From: Pontibacter beigongshangensis
GTDB lineage: Bacteria > Bacteroidota > Bacteroidia > Cytophagales > Hymenobacteraceae
Reading direction: 5' to 3'
Assembly (NCBI RefSeq): GCF_014332515.1
Contig: NZ_VFSD01000026.1
Location: 43,070-107,069, forward strand
DNA length: 64,000 nt
Numbering within the stretch: the first letter of the stretch is position 1; each line of letters begins with the position of its first letter. The notes under the pieces were generated by a model. It saw nothing but the letters and a program-made list of their open reading frames with translations, had not been told where the DNA came from and made no database searches. The translations under genes and the position numbers were made by a program. Shown piece after piece: positions 55,528-63,664 of the stretch.

Positions 55528-56715
55528 TTAAACAAGTACTTCTGTTACCTGACCAGCACCTACAGTTCTACCACCCTCACGGATAGCGAAACGAAGGCCT
55601 TTCTCCATGGCTACCTTGTTGATCAATTTCACTGTGATAGTGATGTTGTCACCAGGCATAACCATTTCTACACCTTCTGGCAAGACAATTTCTCCAGTAA
55701 CGTCTGTCGTTCTGAAGTAGAACTGAGGACGGTACTTGTTGAAGAATGGAGTGTGACGTCCACCTTCTTCTTTTGAAAGAACGTAAACTTCAGCTTTGAA
55801 TTCTTCGTGAGGCTTCACTGAACCTGGCTTACAGATAACCATACCACGACGGATGTCGGTTTTCTCAATACCACGGAGCAGCAGACCAACGTTGTCACCA
55901 GCTTCACCTCTGTCAAGGATCTTACGGAACATCTCAACACCAGTAACAGTAGACTTCAGGTTCTCAGCACCCATACCTAATATTTCTACTGGCTCACCAG
56001 AGTTGATCACACCACGCTCGATACGGCCTGTTGCAACAGTACCACGACCAGTGATAGAGAACACGTCCTCTACTGGCATCAGGAATGGAAGATCAGTTAA
56101 ACGAGCAGGGATTGGAATAAAGCTATCTACTGCAGCCATCAGCTCTTCGATAGTTTTCACCCATTTCTCTTCGCCGTTCAGGCCACCAAGCGCAGAACCT
56201 TGAATCACCGGAATGTTATCGCCATCAAAGTCATAGAAAGAAAGCAGTTCTCTGATTTCCATCTCAACAAGCTCAAGAAGCTCAGGGTCATCCACCATGT
56301 CCACTTTGTTCATGAACACTACCAGCTGAGGAACACCTACCTGACGGGCAAGAAGGATGTGCTCACGAGTTTGTGGCATAGGACCATCTGTAGCCGCAAC
56401 CACAAGAATAGCGCCGTCCATCTGAGCAGCACCTGTAACCATGTTCTTCACGTAGTCAGCGTGACCTGGGCAGTCAACGTGAGCATAGTGACGGTTTTCA
56501 GTTGCGTATTCTACGTGCGATGTATTGATAGTAATACCTCTTTCTTTTTCTTCAGGAGCGTTATCGATTGAAGAGAAGTCACGTAGAGTAGCCAGACCTT
56601 TCTTAGCCAATACTGTAGTAATGGCAGCAGTCAAAGTTGTTTTGCCGTGGTCAACGTGACCAATAGTACCGATATTTACGTGCGGTTTGGAACGGTCAAA
56701 TGTTTCTTTAGCCAT
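55528..56715 (-). CDS. tuf: Elongation factor Tu
   Basis: From ATG 56713-56715 (MAKETFDRSKPHVNIG) the protein is 395 aa. G1 is GHVDHGKTT, the switch region has KERGITINTSHVEY, G3 DCPGHADYVKNM, G4 NKVDMVDD, and domains II and III follow. The longer frame to 56826 runs through tRNA-Thr and is not coding. Genes tRNA-Tyr, -Gly and -Thr precede it as in the E. coli tufB locus. Confidence 0.99.
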   Translation of the reverse strand: MAKETFDRSKPHVNIGTIGHVDHGKTTLTAAITTVLAKKGLATLRDFSSIDNAPEEKERGITINTSHVEYATENRHYAHVDCPGHADYVKNMVTGAAQMDGAILVVAATDGPMPQTREHILLARQVGVPQLVVFMNKVDMVDDPELLELVEMEIRELLSFYDFDGDNIPVIQGSALGGLNGEEKWVKTIEELMAAVDSFIPIPARLTDLPFLMPVEDVFSITGRGTVATGRIERGVINSGEPVEILGMGAENLKSTVTGVEMFRKILDRGEAGDNVGLLLRGIEKTDIRRGMVICKPGSVKPHEEFKAEVYVLSKEEGGRHTPFFNKYRPQFYFRTTDVTGEIVLPEGVEMVMPGDNITITVKLINKVAMEKGLRFAIREGGRTVGAGQVTEVLV

Positions 56716-56784
56716 TGTATGATTTAAATTAAGGTTAAAACGTTTAAGTGTTTTGTGTTTTAAATGTACACGTAACGGACTTTG

Positions 56785-56856
56785 AGCCAACGATGGGAAT
56801 TGAACCCACGACCCCTTCCTTACCAAGGAAGTACTCTACCCCTGAGCTACGTCGGC
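56785..56856 (-). tRNA. tRNA-Thr (GGT)
   Basis: A 72-nt cloverleaf: acceptor GCCGACG/CGTTGGC, D stem GCTC/GAGT, anticodon arm CTTCC-TTGGTAA-GGAAG with anticodon GGT, T arm GTGGG-TTCAATT-CCCAT, discriminator T. No encoded CCA. Third tRNA of the Tyr-Gly-Thr-tuf unit. Confidence 0.95.
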
Positions 56857-56969
56857 CTTCAACTCTTTCGGAACTACAATCTGAACCTACAGTAAAAAGG
56901 AAATCCATTTACATGAAATTCCCTTCCTTTGATTTCCATAAATCCAACCGGTCGTTACTTTCTGAGTTG

Positions 56970-57042
56970 AGCGGGAGACGAGGTTCGAACTCGCGACCTA
57001 TAGCTTGGAAGGCTATCGCTCTACCAACTGAGCTACTCCCGC
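56970..57042 (-). tRNA. tRNA-Gly (TCC)
   Basis: A 73-nt cloverleaf: acceptor GCGGGAG/CTCCCGC, D stem GCTC/GAGC, anticodon arm ATAGC-CTTCCAA-GCTAT with anticodon TCC, T arm GCGAG-TTCGAAC-CTCGT, discriminator T. Confidence 0.95.
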
Positions 57043-57079
57043 TTCAAAACCGATCAAGCCATTACCTGACTTTAAAAAG

Positions 57080-57162
57080 TGGGGAGAGAAGGATTCGAAC
57101 CTTCGAAAGCTCGCGCTAACGGAGTTACAGTCCGTCCCATTTGGCCACTCTGGAATCTCCCC
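57080..57162 (-). tRNA. tRNA-Tyr (GTA)
   Basis: An 83-nt class II tRNA with long variable arm: acceptor GGGGAGA/TCTCCCC, anticodon arm ACGGA-CTGTAAC-TCCGT with anticodon GTA, variable arm around GCGCGAGC, T arm GAAGG-TTCGAAT-CCTTC, discriminator A. First gene of the tuf unit. Confidence 0.95.
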
Positions 57163-57194
57163 AATTGCTTATTCAGCACAAAATTTAACAGAAC

Positions 57195-57243
57195 ATCTCC
57201 TTATAATTCACAGCTCCTTTCCAGCTGTTCGTTCTAAGGAGAT
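57195..57243 (-). promoter_or_regulatory. Leader hairpin before tRNA-Tyr
   Basis: ATCTCCTTA (57195-57203) pairs with TAAGGAGAT (57235-57243) around an inner CAGCT/AGCTG stem (57211-57215 with 57223-57227). The outer arm sits at the predicted transcription start. It may be a processing signal for the tRNA precursor or a start-site element. Confidence 0.4.
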
Positions 57244-57244
57244 G

Positions 57245-57274
57245 CAAAATTAACTACTTTTAGATCAGAGTCAA
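57245..57274 (-). promoter_or_regulatory. Bacteroidetes-type promoter of the tRNA-tuf unit
   Basis: TTGAC (TTG at 57274-57272) is followed after 19 bases by TAATTTTG (57252-57245), an exact TAnnTTTG. Start is expected near 57239, about 75 nt before tRNA-Tyr. Confidence 0.8.
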
Positions 57275-57316
57275 CTATTCCTCTAAAAAAAACTTATTTT
57301 TTTTTCTGTTCCTTGT

Positions 57317-59872
57317 TTAGCGGTTGTACAGATTCAGCAGCCGTTCATCTTTTTCGTTCTGTTTTATTTTTGCCTGTAGCTCCTTTACCTCCTGACGGTC
57401 AGACATTACCGACAATGACTGATATGCTCCTAACCGTATATAGTACAAATTATGATGCAGTGCCAGATCGCCCAGTAAATTTATCGCCTCCGGTGTATTT
57501 GCCTGTTCATTGGCGGCCAGAAACGCGCCAAAACTCTGCAGCAAGTAATAAAGCCCACTTCCTCTCCCCTGTTTTACCTGCTTTATAAACCAATCATATT
57601 TTTCCATCCCACCCTGCACGGCATAGTAAACCGCCAGCGACAGCACTACATCTTCATTCTTTTCTTTATCGAACACAGCCAGCCTGGCTTTGGTGTCCGG
57701 AGCGCCGGTACCGGCATATGCCAGGATTCCGGCGGCGGCAACCTGGTAAGAACTGTCTTGCATGGCTTTCTCATACAAGGGCTGCATGTCTTCGCCTCCC
57801 CAGGCGGCCAGGGCCAGAATGGCATCGGCGCGTACGGAGCTTTTTTTGTCGCTGAGAGCAATTTGCCTTACCTCATTCACAAAAGCTCCGGCTTCTTCTG
57901 CCTCTAAACCGACCAGGGCATTCACGGCCATGCTCCTGATGTGCCAGAACTCATCTTTCAGGGCTACCTGCATCAGGTTGCGCACCTCTGTACTCTGCAG
58001 TTTTTCCTCCAGCTTCACCAGGGCCTCATATCTTGTTCTCATTTCTTGTGCGTTACTAAACTGATATATGAGCTCTCTTTCTGTTTTAGAATGCTCCACT
58101 GTACCCAGCAGCTGCTGCTCACTATCAAAAACCACGGCCTGCGGTTGAGCAGCTACAGGGAACTGGAAAGTCTGTACTGCTTTGTTTACTTCTATGGGGT
58201 AGTCGCTGCGCTTGCCATTTACCCATACGGCTACCTTCAGCGGCAGGCGGTATACGGGCACGTACAAGGTATCCTGCTTCTGCGCCACCTGCAAGGTTAA
58301 CTGACCATCTGCAAAGGTATGCCTTACCTCTAGCTCCGGGTGGCCGGGTTTCATGAACCACTGATCAAAAAACCACATCATGTCTTCACCGGTCACGTCC
58401 TCAAAGGCCATGCGCAGCTCTGCTATCTCCACATCAGAGAACTTGTGCTTGGTCAGGTAGTGGTTTAGGGAGGCGTAAAAAGCATCGTCGCCTACGTACT
58501 TGCGCAGCATGTGCAGCACACGGCCCCCTTTCGCGTAAGAGTGGCTGTCGAACATTTCTTCACGGTTGCCATAGCGGTAGCGGATTAACGGCTCCCGCTT
58601 CGTTTCAGCTTCAGCCAGATACTGGCCCAGCTCCTCCAACTGCAGGTAAGCGGCTTCATCAGCGCCATACTTATATTCCGACCACAGATACTCTGAGTAA
58701 TTGGCAAACGACTCGTTCAGGGGCAGGTTTGCCCAGGACTCGGTGGTGACATAATTACCGAACCAGTGGTGAACAAGCTCATGGGCGATAATGCCGTCCC
58801 AGCTTTTATCAATCAGCTCCCGCTCCGTCAGTTGCAGGTCTTCCATAAACACAGAGGCAGTGGTATTCTCCATGGCACCGGACACGAAATCACGCACCAC
58901 TATCTGGGCATATTTCGACCACGGATAATCCACTCCCAGCTTTTTGGAGAAGAATTCCATCATTTCAGGTGTATGCCCGAATATCTTTTTGGCAGTAGCT
59001 GCATAAGCAGGCTCTACATAATAGTTCACCTCTTTATCGCGCCATTTGTCTTTTACCACCGAAAATTCGCCTACCGCTACCATGGCCAGGTAAGGCGCGT
59101 GCGGCTGCTCCATTTTCCAGTAGTCGGTTTTGGTACCATCGGGGTTTTGGCGGGAGTACACAAAGGTGCCGTTAGAGAGTGTCGTGAACTTTTTGTCTAC
59201 GGTCAGGTAGACATCCTGCGTCATGCGCTCGTTTGGCGAATCGATGGTCGGGAACCAGGCAGAGCTGGCCTCCGTTTCGCCCTGTGTCCAGATCTGGCGG
59301 GGCTTGTCAGCCTCAGTACCCAGAGGGTTTATAAAATACAGGCCTTTGTCGTCGGTTATGGCATCGCTGCCACCAGATGCCAGCTCGTTGGGCTTGGCTG
59401 TATAGTTGATCTCGATTATGAATTCTTCATCGCGGGTGAAGGTGCGACCCAACTCAACGGTAAGCTTTAGGCCATCGTATGCGTATTTCAGCGGTGTTCC
59501 GTCAAAACCTTTCATCAGGTGGATGCTGTGGATATCAAAGCCTTTGGCATCGAGCACCAGCTGTTGCTGTGGGTAAAAATAGGGCTTCAGGGTTAGTTCG
59601 GCCAGCCCCAGCACATGCTGCTTCTCCCAGTCGAAGCGAAGCCGCAGTTTGGTGTGCAGCAGGTCGTGGTGCCGGGTACGCGATGGGTTAAAGCCATGGA
59701 TCTTGGGTGCCCACACAGGAACAGAAGAAGTATCGGCAGCGGCGCCAGGAGTTATATCAGAAATTATGACGTTGTTCTCATTTGTGCCAACCGCACCTTT
59801 AGGAGTGCTGCAACCAGCCGAGAGGGCCATCATTGCGGCGATACCCACAGCACTCAGAAATCTTTGATTCAT
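57317..59872 (-). CDS. M1 family aminopeptidase lipoprotein with HEAT-like repeats
   Basis: From ATG 59870-59872 the protein is 851 aa and has a lipoprotein signal peptide with LSAGC (Cys21), so it is membrane-anchored in the envelope. The exopeptidase motif GAMEN is at 332-336, the zinc site HELVHHW at 364-370 with the third ligand Glu387 in NESFANY. Residues about 620-850 are helical repeats (HEAT-like) as in PepN-type C-terminal domains. A start nine codons upstream is possible but gives a poor signal peptide. Likely role: trimming peptides for uptake. Divergent from the biotin carrier gene. Confidence 0.93.
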   Translation of the reverse strand: MNQRFLSAVGIAAMMALSAGCSTPKGAVGTNENNVIISDITPGAAADTSSVPVWAPKIHGFNPSRTRHHDLLHTKLRLRFDWEKQHVLGLAELTLKPYFYPQQQLVLDAKGFDIHSIHLMKGFDGTPLKYAYDGLKLTVELGRTFTRDEEFIIEINYTAKPNELASGGSDAITDDKGLYFINPLGTEADKPRQIWTQGETEASSAWFPTIDSPNERMTQDVYLTVDKKFTTLSNGTFVYSRQNPDGTKTDYWKMEQPHAPYLAMVAVGEFSVVKDKWRDKEVNYYVEPAYAATAKKIFGHTPEMMEFFSKKLGVDYPWSKYAQIVVRDFVSGAMENTTASVFMEDLQLTERELIDKSWDGIIAHELVHHWFGNYVTTESWANLPLNESFANYSEYLWSEYKYGADEAAYLQLEELGQYLAEAETKREPLIRYRYGNREEMFDSHSYAKGGRVLHMLRKYVGDDAFYASLNHYLTKHKFSDVEIAELRMAFEDVTGEDMMWFFDQWFMKPGHPELEVRHTFADGQLTLQVAQKQDTLYVPVYRLPLKVAVWVNGKRSDYPIEVNKAVQTFQFPVAAQPQAVVFDSEQQLLGTVEHSKTERELIYQFSNAQEMRTRYEALVKLEEKLQSTEVRNLMQVALKDEFWHIRSMAVNALVGLEAEEAGAFVNEVRQIALSDKKSSVRADAILALAAWGGEDMQPLYEKAMQDSSYQVAAAGILAYAGTGAPDTKARLAVFDKEKNEDVVLSLAVYYAVQGGMEKYDWFIKQVKQGRGSGLYYLLQSFGAFLAANEQANTPEAINLLGDLALHHNLYYIRLGAYQSLSVMSDRQEVKELQAKIKQNEKDERLLNLYNR

Positions 59873-59892
59873 AGTGGAATGTTTTAATTTTG
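59863..59892 (+). promoter_or_regulatory. Bacteroidetes-type promoter of the biotin carrier gene
   Basis: TTTG (59863-59866) is followed after 18 bases by TAATTTTG (59885-59892), an exact TAnnTTTG, giving a leader of about 59 nt. The -33 part overlaps the first codons of the divergent aminopeptidase gene. Confidence 0.6.
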
Positions 59893-59957
59893 GGTCCAAT
59901 TTCTAAAATTACTCTGATAATTCAATTATCTTTAAGCCCCGAAACCAGATTTACACG

Positions 59958-60455
59958 ATGCTCCAGGTAAAAACCGCTGACGACAAGACATGGCAGGTTA
60001 CAATACAGAAAGATGCGGTACTTCTTAACGGATTGCCTTTCAACTGGGACATCTCCCCTATCGGCCCCAACTACTTTCATATCATTAAAGACAGCAAATC
60101 TTATTCGGTTGAGCTTGTGGAGGCAGATTACAAGGCCAAGACATTTACGCTAAAAATCAACGGCGTGGTGAAAACTGTCAGCGTGAAGGACCAGTTCGAC
60201 CTCCTGCTCGATAAACTGGGCATGACCGATGCCAATACCCAGAAAGTAAACGATGTGAAAGCCCCGATGCCTGGCCTGATTCTTGAAATAAAAGTGCAGC
60301 CAGGGCAGGAGGTGAAAAAGGGAGACCCGATTATGATACTGGAGGCAATGAAGATGGAGAACATCCTGAAGTCGCCGGGCGATGGCGTGGTAAAGGAGAT
60401 AAAGGTGGCGGTACGCCAGAACGTGGAAAAGAACCAGGTGCTGATTTTGTTTTAG
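59958..60455 (+). CDS. Biotin carboxyl carrier-like protein (biotin/lipoyl domain)
   Basis: This 165-aa cytoplasmic protein has an N-terminal domain of about 90 residues and a biotinyl domain (about 98-165): VKAPMPGLILEIKV, then EAMKMEN with the biotinylated Lys132, and closing VRQNVEKNQVLILF. Such stand-alone carriers serve acetyl-, propionyl- or methylcrotonyl-CoA carboxylases in Bacteroidetes. The biotin carboxylase and transferase genes are not in the window, so the partner is unknown. Confidence 0.88.
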   Translation: MLQVKTADDKTWQVTIQKDAVLLNGLPFNWDISPIGPNYFHIIKDSKSYSVELVEADYKAKTFTLKINGVVKTVSVKDQFDLLLDKLGMTDANTQKVNDVKAPMPGLILEIKVQPGQEVKKGDPIMILEAMKMENILKSPGDGVVKEIKVAVRQNVEKNQVLILF

Positions 60456-60533
60456 TTTGCAGATGTTGCCAGCCGGGCAGCATAACGCCCGATTGCAGCA
60501 CGATCTTTTGAAATCATAAATACAACTATAATC

Positions 60534-61253
60534 GTGAAGTATAAACGGATATTGCTAAAGCTTAGCGGTGAGGCGCTGATGGGTGAACAACAGTACGGCA
60601 TTGATTCTAACAGATTGATGCAGTATGCCCAGGAAATAAAAGAAGTATCGGCGCTTGGCGTGCAGGTGGCGGTAGTTATAGGAGGTGGCAACATTTTCAG
60701 GGGGGTGCAGGCAGAGCAGGTGGGTCTGGACCGGGTGCAGGGCGACTATATGGGCATGCTGGCCACGGTTATCAACAGCATGGCCTTGCAGAGCGCCCTG
60801 GAGAAGCTAGGCGTGTATACCCGACTGCTTTCGGGCCTGAACATACAGCAGGTTTGCGAGCCGTATATTCGCCGAAGAGCAGTGCGGCACCTTGAGAAAG
60901 GGCGTGTGGTTATCTTTGGCGCCGGCACCGGCAACCCTTACTTCACCACCGACTCAGCAGCCAGCTTAAGAGCTATTGAGGTAGAAGCCGACGTGGTGCT
61001 GAAGGGAACCCGGGTAAACGGCATCTACTCTGCTGACCCCGAAAAAGACCCGGACGCAATATTTTACCCCAATATCTCTTTTAAAGAGGTGTTCGAAAAA
61101 GGACTGAATGTGATGGATATGACGGCCTTTACCTTGTGCAAAGAGAATGACCTCCCCATTATTGTATTCGACATGAACACGGGCGGCAACCTGAAGCGCC
61201 TGGTACAGGGAGAGCAGGTAGGTACGCTGGTGAGTATGGACGAAATGCTTTAA
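60534..61253 (+). CDS. pyrH: UMP kinase
   Basis: This 239-aa hexameric enzyme phosphorylates UMP to UDP. It starts with GTG at 60534; no in-frame ATG lies upstream. N-terminal KYKRILLKLSGEALMG, the glycine loop VVIGGGNIFRG and the GTGNPYFTTDSAASLRAIE uridine-binding region are typical, as is DMNTGGNLKRLVQGEQVGT at the end. It is followed by frr at 116 bp, a widespread pairing. Confidence 0.97.
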   Translation: MKYKRILLKLSGEALMGEQQYGIDSNRLMQYAQEIKEVSALGVQVAVVIGGGNIFRGVQAEQVGLDRVQGDYMGMLATVINSMALQSALEKLGVYTRLLSGLNIQQVCEPYIRRRAVRHLEKGRVVIFGAGTGNPYFTTDSAASLRAIEVEADVVLKGTRVNGIYSADPEKDPDAIFYPNISFKEVFEKGLNVMDMTAFTLCKENDLPIIVFDMNTGGNLKRLVQGEQVGTLVSMDEML

Positions 61254-61369
61254 CAGCGGCCCCAGCGCTCCCTCGGCATTTGTGGCATAAAACAGATTTC
61301 ACAAAAATCAGTATCATTACAAACAAAAGACAATTAGTTTCAGCAGAAGAACTTTAAGATAAAATTGAT

Positions 61370-61933
61370 ATGACGGAAGAAATTCAGTTTTACCTCAGCG
61401 AAGCAGAGGAATCTATGCAAAAGGCAGTGCAGCACACCGGTGCCGAACTGACAAAGATACGCGCCGGCAAGGCTTCTCCGGCCATGGTAGAGGATCTGCG
61501 GGTAGATTACTACGGCACTCCTACTCCTGTATCGCAGGTTGCCAATATCTCTACACCCGATGCCCGTACGCTCATCATTAAGCCATGGGAGAAAAACATG
61601 GTGAATGAAATAGGCAAAGCCATCAAAAACAGCGACCTGAACCTGAACCCCATGCACGATGCCGACAGCATCCGCCTGAGCATTCCGCCCCTGACGGAGG
61701 AACGGCGCCGTGACCTGGTGAAGCAGGTGAAGAACGAGACAGAGGCAGGCAAGATCAGCATCCGCAACATCCGCAAAGATGTGAACGACTCGCTCCGCAA
61801 ACTTCAGAAAGAAGGTACTGCCGAAGACGACGTGCGTGATGCAGAAGCCAGAGTACAGAAGCTCACTGACAGCTATATTGTGAAAATAGATGAGTTGCTG
61901 GTGAAGAAGGAAGCCGAGATCATGACCGTGTAA
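61370..61933 (+). CDS. frr: Ribosome recycling factor
   Basis: This 187-aa protein splits post-termination ribosomes with EF-G. TKIRAGKASPAMVEDLRVDYYG, PWEKNMVNEIGKAI and LTEERRRDLVKQVKNETEAGKISIRNIRKD are family signatures. Length matches E. coli (185). It follows pyrH on the same strand. Confidence 0.98.
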   Translation: MTEEIQFYLSEAEESMQKAVQHTGAELTKIRAGKASPAMVEDLRVDYYGTPTPVSQVANISTPDARTLIIKPWEKNMVNEIGKAIKNSDLNLNPMHDADSIRLSIPPLTEERRRDLVKQVKNETEAGKISIRNIRKDVNDSLRKLQKEGTAEDDVRDAEARVQKLTDSYIVKIDELLVKKEAEIMTV

Positions 61934-62274
61934 TCTTTCTGTTGTTTATTTGCGACTGATGTTACGCACTCAGGCTGAGTTGCTATAAATTGTTTAAAAG
62001 CAGGTACTACTTTATTTGCAGAAAGCAATCTCGTTTTGAAGGAAACGAATTATTGCAGCATTTTAAATCCGGCTCTTAACAGTAGCAACTTGCTGCCAGG
62101 TTCGTAACATCAGTTGTTTTTTTGTTGCCCTTGCTCCCGCTCGTAACTTCTGGTGGCCCCGCCGCGCTCCGAATGGTTCTACCCTTCACGCAATTTCCGG
62201 TTTGTAGCTCTCCGCTAAATCTGCCAAAAAACTAAATATTACATATTAAAAGCGAACATGGCTTTACTCCCTTT
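61934..62274. other. Intergenic region between frr and the glycosyltransferase, about 340 bp
   Basis: It holds the MITE-like element and then about 160 bp in which I recognise nothing. A T-rich run at 62116-62122 directly behind the element could help end frr transcription. Confidence 0.6.
61955..62114. mobile_element. MITE-like 160-bp element with imperfect terminal inverted repeats
   Basis: The left end (61955-61984, starting ACTGATGTTACG) and right end (62084-62114, finishing CGTAACATCAGT) are inverted copies; the outer 12 bases are perfect and AGCAACT at the inner edge also matches. Internal parts are also partly self-complementary (CTCGTTT with AAACGA around 62030-62048). There is no reading frame. 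I see no clear target-site duplication. Confidence 0.55.
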
Positions 62275-63192
62275 ATGAAAAAAGTAGCTGTCGTTATAAT
62301 CAATTTCAACTCGTCTGACTTCACCATAAACTGTGTGCGCTCTATATTGGAGAAAACACCTGCTGATTTTGATTATGGCATTGTGGTGATAGACAACAAC
62401 TCTCAGATAGCTGATTATACCCGGATGCAGCAAAGCTTACAGGCAATTAGCCAGGTTACCATCTTCAGGAGCAGGATTAATGTAGGGTTTTCTGCCGGCA
62501 ATATGCTTGGGGTGCAACTCGTACAAGCCGAGTATTATTTCTTCCTGAATAACGATTGCGAATTTCTAAACGACAATATCAGCCTCTTGTACAACTTCAT
62601 GCAGCAAAACACCGATGTTGGCGTAGCATGTGGCCAGATGTACAATACGAACCATTCGCCTCATCACTCTTTCGGCTACCTGCCCACGCTCGGTTTAATG
62701 CTTTTCGGCACCAGTTTTATGCGCATCTTTGGCAGCGGTGTTCTCCCTTCCAAGACAACAGCTTACTCCAGGCCTCTTAAAGTGCCTTTTGTAACGGGTG
62801 CTTCCATGTTTGTGGATTTCCAGAAATTATCGGAAGTTGGCGGCCTCGACACCAATTATTTTCTCTACTGCGAAGAAGAGGACATTGCAAAAAAAATGAA
62901 GGACAAAGGATACTTTTGTTATCTCTTGCCTGCAGCCCAGTTCATCCATCATATGGGCAAAAGCACATCCCGCAACTTCGATATCGAAAAAGAATTCTAT
63001 ATATCAAGGCTTTACTATCATCGCAAGCACAACAACATGCTAGCGTATCAGGCCTTTAAGCTCCTGCACTTTTTCAGGAACTTCCGGAAGTTCTATAAAG
63101 ACGCTATTTATGCCAGGCTCGCCTTTTTTATTTTGATAGGGGCTCCCCTCAGGTACTCGCTCCGGCACCGGCAACAGATCAGCCCCCTTTAG
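62275..63192 (+). CDS. Family 2 glycosyltransferase
   Basis: This 305-aa GT-A enzyme begins KKVAVVIINFNSSDFTINCV, has VVIDNNS (nucleotide-sugar binding, about 37-43), GFSAGNMLGV and the DxD-like NNDCEF (about 92-97), then CEEEDIAKKMKDKGY, the catalytic-base region. It resembles rhamnosyltransferase-type GT2 proteins acting on surface polysaccharides. The C-terminus has hydrophobic stretches but no clear membrane segment. Donor and acceptor are unknown; no other sugar genes are beside it. Confidence 0.88.
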   Translation: MKKVAVVIINFNSSDFTINCVRSILEKTPADFDYGIVVIDNNSQIADYTRMQQSLQAISQVTIFRSRINVGFSAGNMLGVQLVQAEYYFFLNNDCEFLNDNISLLYNFMQQNTDVGVACGQMYNTNHSPHHSFGYLPTLGLMLFGTSFMRIFGSGVLPSKTTAYSRPLKVPFVTGASMFVDFQKLSEVGGLDTNYFLYCEEEDIAKKMKDKGYFCYLLPAAQFIHHMGKSTSRNFDIEKEFYISRLYYHRKHNNMLAYQAFKLLHFFRNFRKFYKDAIYARLAFFILIGAPLRYSLRHRQQISPL

Positions 63193-63363
63193 ACTCGCTC
63201 TCGCTCAGGCTGCCTGCGGCACCGGACCTCTCGAATAGAGGGTCCCTTCCCCCGGCGCCTCAAGCCAGGGACTGGGATTGATTCATTAGCCAGCTCTATT
63301 GCAGGGCAATGGTAAGCGAAACCGGTAATCCCTATATAGATACCTCCTAACATGATATGCACT

Positions 63364-63410
63364 CAAATTATTCTAATCAAAAAGCCCCTCCGGAGGCTCT
63401 GCTGCTGTTC
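63364..63410 (+). repeat. Interspersed palindromic repeat, copy 14 (near consensus)
   Basis: CAAATTATTCTAATCAAAAA, then GCCCCTCCGGAGG and CTCTGCTGCTGTTC. On the minus strand AGCCTC pairs with GGGGCT and T5 follows; it lies about 10 bp past the stop of the 80-aa gene, exactly where its terminator should be. Confidence 0.92.
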
Positions 63411-63421
63411 AGGCATGTTGT

Positions 63422-63664
63422 TTAGTTAGCAGAGGGGCTCAGGTCAATGTTATCCAGCTCATCAGAGTTCTCCTCCATCATCTGCTTTAGTTCGTCTTCT
63501 ATGGATTTGTTTTCCAGCAGGGCAAAGTAAGTGGGAGTTTCGTCAGTGCCGCCCGCAAAGGCCAGGTTCGCGTTTACGACCTTCCATCCGGCCTGCGCCA
63601 GATCATTTAAGTTCGATTCAAATGATTCAGCATCATTCACTTTTACTACTTTATAGGTTTTCAT
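63422..63664 (-). CDS. Small acidic protein, DUF4177-like
   Basis: This 80-aa cytoplasmic protein begins KTYKVVKVNDAESFESNLND, then AGWKVVNANLAFAG and an acidic tail (EDELKQMMEENSDELDNIDL). The YKVV...LNxxAxxGWxVV pattern is that of DUF4177-type small proteins, whose function is unknown. No other terminator than the adjoining repeat copy is visible. Confidence 0.7.
   Translation of the reverse strand: MKTYKVVKVNDAESFESNLNDLAQAGWKVVNANLAFAGGTDETPTYFALLENKSIEDELKQMMEENSDELDNIDLSPSAN

Noticed and set aside
63219..63242. GGACC/GGTCC hairpin after the glycosyltransferase gene as its terminator
   Set aside because: A stem with a bulge can form, but no T tract follows on either strand, so I do not call it.
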